NCBI GenBank assembly: GCA_019186945.1
Contig: JABAQJ010000002.1
Span: forward strand, 213,897-277,896
DNA from: Gemmatimonadaceae bacterium
GTDB lineage: Bacteria; Gemmatimonadota; Gemmatimonadetes; Gemmatimonadales; Gemmatimonadaceae
Reading direction: 5' to 3'
DNA length: 64,000 nucleotides
The notes below the pieces were generated by a model. That model ran no database searches. It was given only the letters and a program-made list of their open reading frames with translations, and was not told the origin of the DNA. Below are positions 1-6,410 of the stretch, piece by piece. Both the position numbers and the translations under genes were made by a program. Every line of letters begins with the position of its first letter. Position 1 is the stretch's first letter.

Positions 1-194
1 ACCTGATCCTCGACGATGCGCGGCGCCTGCTCGCTGTAGTCCGCCTGGACAATCACCTGAACGTCAGACAGATCGGGCAGGGCTTCCAGCGGGGTGCGAC
101 GCATCGCGACAATGCCGGCCAGGACTATCGCCGCGATAAACAGGACTACGAGGAATACGTTGGCGACCGACCACTCGATGACACGTTTCAGCAT
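1..194 (-). CDS. CusA/CzcA-family RND efflux pump, N-terminal fragment
   Basis: Only the first 65 codons are in the window; the gene continues past the left edge. The start ATG is at 194, 12 bases after the stop of the adaptor gene, so it is the third gene of a CBA-type operon. The visible protein starts MLKRVIEWSV, has one hydrophobic helix at about residues 10-30, then the segment RRTPLEALPDLSDVQV. This N-terminus, with the PLEALPDLSD-type motif, is characteristic of heavy-metal RND pumps (CusA, CzcA), the proton-driven inner-membrane part of a tripartite metal exporter. The metal cannot be decided from this fragment; the Met/His-rich tail of the adjacent adaptor favours Cu/Ag. Confidence 0.9.
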   Translation of the reverse strand, partial: MLKRVIEWSVANVFLVVLFIAAIVLAGIVAMRRTPLEALPDLSDVQVIVQADYSEQAPRIVEDQ

Positions 195-206
195 GGCCGG
201 ATCTCC

Positions 207-1433
207 CTATTGTTCCCGGTGGTTGGAGTGATCCTGCTCCATCGGGAGCTTCGTTGGTGGCTGGCTCATGCTCATGCCTGGCATGTTCCCCATGCCGCCG
301 AGTGCTTTTGTCAGGTTCGATTCGGCATCCACCAGGAACGTCGCCGACGCCACGACGGTGTCGCCGGCGACAATCCCGCGCAGGATCTCCACGCGTTCGT
401 CGTTGCTCTCGCCGAGCGACACCTCGCGCGCCGACAGGTGTCCGGCCTCACTGACGAAGACGATGTTCCGTTCGCCCGTGGACAGCACGGCATCGCGCGG
501 CACCGTAAGAACGCGCGGACGCGACACGCCTACGATCCGCAGTGTCGCGTACATCCCGGGCTTTAGTTGCATGTCGCCGTTCGGCATCACCACGCGTACG
601 CGCGCCGTTCGCGTTTGCGGATCCAGCGTGGGATAGACATACGAGATGCGCCCCATGCGGTGTGTGCCGGGGAGGGCCTGGAGATCCGCGTGCACCATCT
701 GTCCGACCTTAACTGTTGCCAGATCCTGTTCGAACACTTCGCCTTCCACCCACACCGTGCTAAGGTCCGCCACGCGATAGAGCGGATCTCCGGCCATGAT
801 CTTCTGGCCCGCGATGACGTTCTTTTCCACGACGTATCCCCGTGCCGGCGAGTGGATCGTCAGGGTCCGATGCACTTCTCCACTCCGTACGATCTCGTCG
901 ATCTCGTCGGCCGGAATGTCCCAGTAAGACAATCTGCGCCGCGCCGATGCGAAGAGGTCATCGGCGTTGTTCTTCGCATCCCCTTCGGCTGCGGATACGT
1001 CCTGCCGGAGCCGCCTCGCCAGCAGCAACTCCTCCTGCGCCGTCACCAGCATCGGCGAGTAGATCGTGAACAGCGGCTGGCCGACTGCCACCGGCTGCCC
1101 GGTTGCATTGACCAGCAGGCTCTCGACCCAACCGTCGATCTTCGGTGCAATCGCCTGCAGGCGCGTCTCGTCGTAGGTAATCTGGCCGACGGTTCGCACC
1201 TCCTTCTCGAACGGCGCGACCGTCGCCACGGCATATGTGACGCCAATCCGGCGCTCCTGCTCCGGCGACAGCATCACCGGTTGCGTGGAGTCACTCGTCG
1301 CCATGGCGCCATGATTGTGTCCCTCCATCGTCGCAGCCGCAGGCTCTCTGTCTCGCGTCACGTAGTACACGCCGACGACGGCACCGACAAGAACGATGAG
1401 GTACAGGGCGCCCTTCAGGAGATTGCGTGTCAT
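207..1433 (-). CDS. cusB: RND efflux periplasmic adaptor (CusB-like)
   Basis: A 408-residue membrane-fusion protein of the HlyD/CusB family, linking the inner-membrane RND pump to the outer-membrane channel. It has an N-terminal anchor at about residues 6-24, a short His/Met patch (MEGHNHGAMA) near residues 36-45, then a barrel-sandwich/lipoyl region with the CusB-type segment APKIDGWVESLLVNATGQPV near residues 95-115, an alpha-hairpin, and beta-barrel domains to about residue 370. The C-terminus is strikingly Met/His-rich (MPGMSMSQ, HSNHREQ), as in copper/silver adaptors that bind and hand over metal. The start ATG overlaps the end of the upstream cusC-like gene by 4 bp, implying translational coupling. 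Copper/silver export is the best guess; the RND-adaptor role is secure. Confidence 0.9.
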   Translation of the reverse strand: MTRNLLKGALYLIVLVGAVVGVYYVTRDREPAAATMEGHNHGAMATSDSTQPVMLSPEQERRIGVTYAVATVAPFEKEVRTVGQITYDETRLQAIAPKIDGWVESLLVNATGQPVAVGQPLFTIYSPMLVTAQEELLLARRLRQDVSAAEGDAKNNADDLFASARRRLSYWDIPADEIDEIVRSGEVHRTLTIHSPARGYVVEKNVIAGQKIMAGDPLYRVADLSTVWVEGEVFEQDLATVKVGQMVHADLQALPGTHRMGRISYVYPTLDPQTRTARVRVVMPNGDMQLKPGMYATLRIVGVSRPRVLTVPRDAVLSTGERNIVFVSEAGHLSAREVSLGESNDERVEILRGIVAGDTVVASATFLVDAESNLTKALGGMGNMPGMSMSQPPTKLPMEQDHSNHREQ

Positions 1434-2875
1434 TGTGCACCTCGTTGCGCCGCATCCGCGGCCATTCCGCCGTTCCGGTCCCGCCCACCGACGGGACTGA
1501 GCGTTGCGATCGAGTTGGCGTCGAGGAGGTCACGGGCAGTCAGCATCTCGAGGTCGGCCCATGCTTTCCCCTCGTCGGCCTCCAGCACGAACAGTTCCTG
1601 TCGGTATCGGTTGACTGTCATCTGGTCGTCAAGCAGAGTCATGAAGTCGACGCGGCCCACGCGGTACGAGGACATCGCCGAGGCCACTGTGGCCTCAGCC
1701 TGCGGCAACACCGTCGAGCGATAGAGCGCGGCCAGATGACGCGCTCGCATCAGACTGGCATACGCCTCATCCACACGGCCACGGGTCTCTGCGCGCATGG
1801 CGACCAGGTCCGCATCGGCCATCGCCCGCATCGCGTTCGACTCCTCGCGCATTTTGAGCTGGCGGTCCCTGGCGAAGATCGGGATCGACGCGCCGATCAT
1901 CAGGCTCCCCATCCGCTCGGTAGCGCTTCGTGTCATCGGTTCGCCCGACGCGTCCGTATCCGTCATGGTGCCTCGCCGTTGGCCGTACACGGCGCCAATC
2001 TGGAGGTCCGGGATCAGTTCGCGCCGCGCGAGCTCGGCCGCGGCATCGGCTGCGCGGACATCCTGCACGCCGGCGCGAACCATCGGCCGTTCCCGGATCG
2101 CCAGCGACACGAGCCACGACTTCCCCGGGATCGTGTCCGGGAATTGCGGCCGAACCGGGCCGTCGTAGTCGCGTTCGGTCGAATCGTTGGCCAGCGCAGC
2201 GATTCTGGCTACCATCGTGCGCCGCATCGCACGCATTCGCGCGGTGTCCTCGGCCATCCGCGCGATCTCCACCTGAGCACGCAGGACATCAGCCTGCCGA
2301 CCCTCGCCTACGCGGTACATCGATTCGGCCGTTCGCTTGATGTCCTGCAGAAGCAGCAGTGTCTCGCGCGAGACGCTGAGCTGCCGATCGATCGCATAGA
2401 GGTCATAGAACGCCATGGCCGTCTGGCTTCTCAGCTCCCAGACCACATCCCGCGCGCGTTCCTCGATCGCCGACGCCTGGGCGGCGAGCGAACGCCCGGC
2501 GAGGCCAAGCTTGCCGCCCAGCGGCACCATCTGCATGAGCTGCAGCTGCACCATGCCTACCGGCGCCATCGGCGTCAGACTCGGCAGGCTGTAGTTCATG
2601 AAACCGAGTTGGAGCTGTGGATCGGGAGGTCGCTTGGCACCTGGAGTGCGCGCGTGTGCGGCGCGGACCTGGGCTCCGGCTGCCTTCACTCTCGCGTTCT
2701 CGCGCGTCACCCGAGCGTAGAGATCTCCAAGCCGCGTTACCGACCTTGCCGCCGGTTCCTGTGTGCGCGCTATGCCCCAAGGCAGGGCCAGCACGATCGT
2801 CAGGACGAGCGCGGCGGCGCGCACACTCCCGCTCGCCGCGCAACCGCCGCGGCGTCGACGTTCATCGACTTGCAT
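1430..2875 (-). CDS. TolC-family outer-membrane efflux channel (CusC-like)
   Basis: A 481-residue outer-membrane factor that completes the CBA exporter with the two downstream genes. A signal sequence spans roughly residues 15-38 (AALVLTIVLALPWGIARTQ). The rest is the two-fold repeated, heptad-rich helical pattern of TolC proteins: long Ala/Arg/Glu helices at about residues 50-75, 130-235 and 290-420, separated by short beta-strand stretches. A good Shine-Dalgarno (GAGAGGA) precedes the ATG. The unusually Met-rich stretch VGMVQLQLMQMVPLGG near residues 105-120 fits copper-handling channels. It overlaps cusB by 4 bp. No N-terminal lipobox is obvious, unlike E. coli CusC, so it may not be lipidated. 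Confidence 0.88.
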   Translation of the reverse strand: MQVDERRRRGGCAASGSVRAAALVLTIVLALPWGIARTQEPAARSVTRLGDLYARVTRENARVKAAGAQVRAAHARTPGAKRPPDPQLQLGFMNYSLPSLTPMAPVGMVQLQLMQMVPLGGKLGLAGRSLAAQASAIEERARDVVWELRSQTAMAFYDLYAIDRQLSVSRETLLLLQDIKRTAESMYRVGEGRQADVLRAQVEIARMAEDTARMRAMRRTMVARIAALANDSTERDYDGPVRPQFPDTIPGKSWLVSLAIRERPMVRAGVQDVRAADAAAELARRELIPDLQIGAVYGQRRGTMTDTDASGEPMTRSATERMGSLMIGASIPIFARDRQLKMREESNAMRAMADADLVAMRAETRGRVDEAYASLMRARHLAALYRSTVLPQAEATVASAMSSYRVGRVDFMTLLDDQMTVNRYRQELFVLEADEGKAWADLEMLTARDLLDANSIATLSPVGGRDRNGGMAADAAQRGAQ

Positions 2876-2995
2876 GTGTATTGTCCTCTCGATGGGCGGT
2901 AGCCAGCGATGCCGGCAGACTCCGCGTTCCTGCGTTCAGCTCGTCCTGTCCTGGCGGCGCCAGCGACGGCTACGAGCACACTGCGCCTGGAGAGG

Positions 2996-3415
2996 TCAGG
3001 CGCGTGGTGGAGGCAGCTCTGGCGCGGCTATCGCGCTGGGCCGGTGGGCGACTGCTTCCGGCAGCTCGAACATCGGGCGCCCTGTCGTTGGGGCGGTGAT
3101 GCCATACGCGGCGATCGCGACCGGTGCGCCGCATGCTGGCATCGACGCGCACTGGCCCAGCGACCACGGCAGGCGGCAATCCTGCTCCTGATCCGAGCCA
3201 TTGCAGTCGGACCGGGCCGGTCCGTGCCCCGGCGACGTGCCGTGATCCATCGCGTGTTCGGAAGGCATATCCGCCGTCTGCCCAATCGCAGAGCGCGCAT
3301 TCACGGCGAACGCTTCATGACCTGCCGTACACAGGCTCCCAGTCCCAAGCAACCAAAGGTTGAGGAGCAGGAAACCGAACAGGGCGGCGGCAGGACGACG
3401 AAACGGGGAAACCAC
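2996..3415 (-). CDS. Small exported Cys/His/Met-containing protein of the cus locus
   Basis: A 139-residue protein that I cannot assign to a named family. A GTG start is followed by a clear signal peptide at about residues 9-32 (AALFGFLLLNLWLLGTGSLC). The mature part has a Met/His patch (MPSEHAMDHGTSPGHG) and four cysteines spaced C-x8-C-x8-C-x5-C, then a Pro-rich tail. It lies 120 bases upstream of the CusC-like gene on the same strand, so it is probably the first gene of the operon. Location and metal-ligand residues suggest a periplasmic metal-binding or sensing accessory, as inference only. The start is not supported by a clear Shine-Dalgarno. Being a chance ORF is unlikely given the signal peptide and position. 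Confidence 0.6.
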   Translation of the reverse strand: MVSPFRRPAAALFGFLLLNLWLLGTGSLCTAGHEAFAVNARSAIGQTADMPSEHAMDHGTSPGHGPARSDCNGSDQEQDCRLPWSLGQCASMPACGAPVAIAAYGITAPTTGRPMFELPEAVAHRPSAIAAPELPPPRA

Positions 3416-3434
3416 ACCAGGCAGGTTAGCGATG

Positions 3435-3476
3435 CAAATACGCGCGCAGAGTCACGACGTAAACAATAGGCGTGAC
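3435..3476 (-). promoter_or_regulatory. Candidate promoter/operator of the cus-type operon
   Basis: Read on the minus strand, TTTACG (3458-3463) and TATTTG (3435-3440) are 17 bases apart, a weak sigma70-like pair just upstream of the first operon gene. An inverted repeat GTCACG (3451-3456) / CGTGAC (3471-3476), 14-base spacer, brackets the -35 element, as a repressor or MerR-type operator would. This rests on sequence pattern alone. Confidence 0.33.
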
Positions 3477-3634
3477 AGGCTCACGTCGCAATTGGTTACG
3501 ACCGAAGCAGGGAGTGCCGCGCGCCTTCTCGAGCGGCGGCACCCGACTCCGGTTTCCTCCGGGAAGTCAGCGACGGCGGCCAGAACCGCGCCAAACGGCA
3601 CCGACTTCATCAGCGTTCGCACTCTGCCAGCACG

Positions 3635-4126
3635 TCATGCTGGAGCTGCAGCTTCGCCATCGCCGGGCTTCGGCGCCTTGACCCGCAAGAGGCCGCCGTC
3701 GAAGTCGGCCGTTACTCCAGCGGTGTCGATCCCGTCGGGGAACCCGAAGCGGCGGTACACGTCGTTCGAGCCGAACTCCGTCCAGAGCACGTTCTCCGAT
3801 TCGTGTTTCTTCCGCGTCTTCGTTGCCGCATGCACGATCACCTCGTTAGGAGATGCCGTCACCTCGACTTCCCCCGGCGTGAATCCGGGGAGGGCGATCT
3901 CCATTTCGTAGGTCCCGTCCCTCTCCTTGAGTGCGGCGGCTGGCCATCCCAGCACTTCGCGTTCGGCGGCGACCCAGTCGTCCAGATCGCGACCGAGCCC
4001 GCCACCACGCCCCTTGAAGAGCTCGAACGCCCGCTGCCGCACGACGTCCATGCGCCGTGCCAGTTCGTCGAACACCGGCAGCGCCGTTGTCGATTCGGTG
4101 TTCTTCGTTATCGTGACTTTGGTCAT
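3635..4126 (-). CDS. Hsp20/alpha-crystallin small heat-shock protein
   Basis: A 163-residue small heat-shock protein, an ATP-independent holdase that binds unfolding proteins in the cytoplasm. After a helical N-terminal arm (about residues 15-62) comes the alpha-crystallin domain at about residues 65-150. It begins ALKERDGTYEMEIALPGF and ends with the characteristic strand ADFDGGLLRVKAPKP. The start is set at 4126 because AGGAGGG lies 7-12 bases upstream and the translation MTKVTITK is typical; an in-frame extension upstream to 4294 has no such support. The usual C-terminal I-x-I anchor is not visible; the tail ends GDGEAAAPA. It is transcribed alone. Confidence 0.9.
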   Translation of the reverse strand: MTKVTITKNTESTTALPVFDELARRMDVVRQRAFELFKGRGGGLGRDLDDWVAAEREVLGWPAAALKERDGTYEMEIALPGFTPGEVEVTASPNEVIVHAATKTRKKHESENVLWTEFGSNDVYRRFGFPDGIDTAGVTADFDGGLLRVKAPKPGDGEAAAPA

Positions 4127-4457
4127 GTGCCGTCCCTCCTGATGCGTTGTCGACACGCGCACCGCCGCCAGGGCGATATCGCGGTTGGGAAGTATCGCCA
4201 AGATCCGCAAACTCGCCCGCACCGTCAGTCGGGAAATGCCGTCGTTCTCGTAGGGGCGCGTACGACGATTCAACGTCGTACCTCGCAGCAGCATTGCACG
4301 AGTTCCAGCGAAGCGAGGTCAGCCGGCGCCATCGTACCTGGTTCTCATATCGACAGTCGATCGCGCCCGACAGATCTCGCGCCAACTCGGTTAGTGAACC
4401 TGACGAGCGATCGGCCGCGCACCCGACTGGTCTACGCCGACCGTCGCGGAAGGAGCG
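4127..4457. other. Intergenic region between hsp20 and the SnoaL-like gene
   Basis: About 330 bases with no convincing gene. I looked for a CIRCE-type inverted repeat (TTAGCACTC-N9-GAGTGCTAA) in front of the small heat-shock gene and did not see one. No sigma70 pair with acceptable spacing stands out. It presumably holds the hsp20 promoter and the 3' end of the SnoaL-like transcript. Confidence 0.5.
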
Positions 4458-4970
4458 CTACGACCCTCCTGCAGGACGTCTCGCGCGCGACGACCAATGA
4501 ATCGCACGGATCTTCCATGTGGAGCCCTGACGGGTGAGCACCACGAGCTCCGCGCCTGACGAATTGACCTGTCGGCCTCCATACTCGCCTTGCGTCACGC
4601 TGGTGCCGTAGCTCCAAGCGGCGTCGCCGACGACGTGCACCGTCATCGCCGCGCGCTGGCTGGGCACGGCGCGCGCGAACGCGATGTCCGCCGGCAGATG
4701 ATGGGCGCGATAATCAGCAAGCGTTTCGACGCCGCCGGTCTCGAGGATGACGACGTCGTCGCTGAGGAGAGACAGCGCCGTGGCGCTGTCACCAGCCGCC
4801 AGCGCCTCGTGAAAGCGCGTCACCACGCTGGCCGCTGCCGCCGAGTCCGCGAGGGGTGGCGCGACCACTCCCATCCGATCGGAACCGGCTGCGACGTGCT
4901 GGGCGACTGACGGGGAGACCGAGCCCGTCAGAATCGTCAGGGACAACAGGTACTGGAATCGACGTGGCAT
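4458..4970 (-). CDS. Secreted SnoaL/DUF4440-like (NTF2-fold) protein
   Basis: A 170-residue exported protein of the NTF2-like superfamily. Start ATG at 4970 has GGGAGCC just upstream and opens a signal peptide (about residues 1-23, ending VAQ). The domain at about residues 45-160 has the usual pattern: FHEALAAGDSATALSLLSDDVVIL, a middle helix, then LTRQGSTWKIRAIHWSS. Such proteins are cone-shaped alpha+beta folds whose ligands are mostly unknown. Family membership is clear, but the reaction is not. An upstream in-frame ATG at 5099 would add an all Cys-Val-Ser repeat encoded by a DNA tandem repeat; the signal peptide and ribosome site argue against using it. Confidence 0.78.
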   Translation of the reverse strand: MPRRFQYLLSLTILTGSVSPSVAQHVAAGSDRMGVVAPPLADSAAAASVVTRFHEALAAGDSATALSLLSDDVVILETGGVETLADYRAHHLPADIAFARAVPSQRAAMTVHVVGDAAWSYGTSVTQGEYGGRQVNSSGAELVVLTRQGSTWKIRAIHWSSRARRPAGGS

Positions 4971-4994
4971 GGTGGCTCCCTTCGAGGACATGAA

Positions 4995-5090
4995 GACGCA
5001 GGAGACGCAGGAGACGCAGGAGACGCAGGAGACGCAGGAGACGCAGGAGACGCAGGAGACGCAGGAGACGCAGGAGACGCAAAGATCCGC
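4995..5090. repeat. 9-bp tandem repeat, 10.7 copies of GACGCAGGA
   Basis: Ten perfect copies of GACGCAGGA (4995-5084) plus a partial GACGCA, immediately upstream of the SnoaL-like gene (start 4970). Because the unit is 9 bp, copy-number change would never shift a reading frame, but it would change leader length or promoter spacing. No CRISPR-like spacers occur. In minus orientation it reads TCCTGCGTC, in frame Cys-Val-Ser if translated. Confidence 0.95.
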
Positions 5091-5128
5091 GCCGTTCATT
5101 CAACGCGGTAGACCCGACATTCACGCCG

Positions 5129-5515
5129 TCAGATGAGACCAGTCATGCCCGCCGCCAGCAGCGCCAGCACGGTCGACGTGATGGCGACGTAGATCCAGTC
5201 TCGCTGGCGCGCGAACGCGAAAAGAGCGAACGCGACGCGCACGACAGGAGTAGCGATCAGGACGAGCAAGCCAAGCTGGATCACGCCGCGCCCGCTACCG
5301 GTGAGCGCCGCATGCACTATGCCGCGCACGTAGCGCAGCCGGTCGGGCTCTCCGTGGAAGGCCGCGAAGTCCGGTGAAGCAAGCCCCGTGCTCGCGAGAT
5401 AGACGATCCCGCCCGCGGCGACGAGCAGCGCTGACGCGATCACGCCGACCTGCAACAGGCGACCGAGCCGCACGTCGAACTCCTCGTCGGTCCAGCGACT
5501 CGGCGACATCCTCAC
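5129..5515 (-). CDS. DUF1634 family membrane protein
   Basis: A 128-residue integral membrane protein matching DUF1634: the N-terminal DVRLGRLLQVGVIAS segment, then three hydrophobic helices at about residues 20-46, 73-100 and 106-127. The stretch FHGEPDRLRYVRGIV between helices 1 and 2 is typical. Its start overlaps the end of the upstream TauE/SafE-type permease by 4 bp, so the two are translationally coupled. This pairing of DUF1634 with a TauE/SafE permease recurs in bacteria and suggests an accessory subunit of the transporter. The substrate is unknown. Confidence 0.85.
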   Translation of the reverse strand: MRMSPSRWTDEEFDVRLGRLLQVGVIASALLVAAGGIVYLASTGLASPDFAAFHGEPDRLRYVRGIVHAALTGSGRGVIQLGLLVLIATPVVRVAFALFAFARQRDWIYVAITSTVLALLAAGMTGLI

Positions 5516-6348
5516 AGCCGTCCGCTGAGGCTCTGCACGAGCATCTGGACGCCAAGCACAACGATTACCGCGGCGAACACCAGCCGGAGATGGCGCGGCC
5601 TGGCGGCCGGGAGGATGCGCGCCCCAACCGTGGCGCCCGCGAGCACGCCCAGCATGAGGGGCATCGACAGTCCCGGGTTGATGTAGCCGCGATGCAGGTA
5701 GACACCGGCGCTGGCGGCTGCCGTGACGCCCATCATGAAGTTGCTCGTCGTGGTGGAGACCTTGAATGGGAGCATCATGGCGCGGTCCATCGCCAGCACC
5801 TTGAGCGCGCCCGAACCCACACCCAGCAACCCGGACAGAACTCCAGCCAGCAGCATCAACAGAAAGCCGGCGGGAACGTTGCGAACATGGTAGGCTACCG
5901 GACCATCGGGACCCGGAAAACTCGAATCCAAACGCAACCGCACGGCCAGCGGATCCGGCGGCCGCGGCTCCAACCGATCTGCGGGCGGACTGGTGGAGAG
6001 CCAGGCCGAGTACAGCATGACGATTCCAAAGACAGTCCCGATGGCGGTCGTCGAGAGGATGCCTGCCGCGTACGCGCCGCCGAGCGCACCAAGCGTGGTC
6101 GCCACCTCCAGCAACATCCCGACGCGGATGTTGCTGAAGCCTTCGCGAACGTATGCCGCGGCCGCCCCCGATGACGTGGCAATCACCGACACCAGAGAGG
6201 CGCCGACCGCGTAGCGGATATCGACACCGAAAACCGTCGTCAGCAATGGCACGAGCACCACACCGCCACCCAGCCCGGTCATGGCGCCAAGCAATCCGGC
6301 CACGAACGCGCCACCGCCGACGAGTGCGCTGAACTCGAACGTGTTCAC
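5512..6348 (-). CDS. TauE/SafE-family anion (sulfite/sulfonate-type) permease
   Basis: A 278-residue polytopic membrane protein of the TauE/SafE family, which moves sulfur-containing organic or inorganic anions across the inner membrane. The two homologous halves each carry a glycine-rich signature: LLGAMTGLGGGVVLVPLL at about residues 19-36 and LSGLLGVGSGALKVLAM at about residues 170-187. Around eight hydrophobic helices are seen, with a polar loop at about residues 120-155. It precedes the DUF1634 gene with a 4-bp overlap. It lies 62 bases downstream of a metal ATPase on the same strand, so co-transcription is possible. The exact substrate cannot be read from the sequence. Confidence 0.88.
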   Translation of the reverse strand: MNTFEFSALVGGGAFVAGLLGAMTGLGGGVVLVPLLTTVFGVDIRYAVGASLVSVIATSSGAAAAYVREGFSNIRVGMLLEVATTLGALGGAYAAGILSTTAIGTVFGIVMLYSAWLSTSPPADRLEPRPPDPLAVRLRLDSSFPGPDGPVAYHVRNVPAGFLLMLLAGVLSGLLGVGSGALKVLAMDRAMMLPFKVSTTTSNFMMGVTAAASAGVYLHRGYINPGLSMPLMLGVLAGATVGARILPAARPRHLRLVFAAVIVVLGVQMLVQSLSGRL

Positions 6349-6410
6349 GGGGCCGGTTTCTCTGAAGTCGGCCGTCCGACCGCCGCGAACGCGGTTCCGG
6401 CGCGCACGAC

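Noticed and set aside
567-2902. Long open frames on the plus strand opposite the cusB and cusC-like genes (385 and 491 codons)
   Set aside because: They are antisense to well-supported genes, are Arg/His-rich with no domain pattern, and are expected in GC-rich DNA where third-codon G/C removes antisense stops.
4995-5090. Possible CRISPR array
   Set aside because: The repeat unit is 9 bp with no spacers and no cas genes nearby.
4971-5099. N-terminal Cys-Val-Ser repeat extension of the SnoaL-like protein
   Set aside because: It is the translation of the 9-bp DNA array; a signal peptide with a ribosome site starts downstream at 4970.
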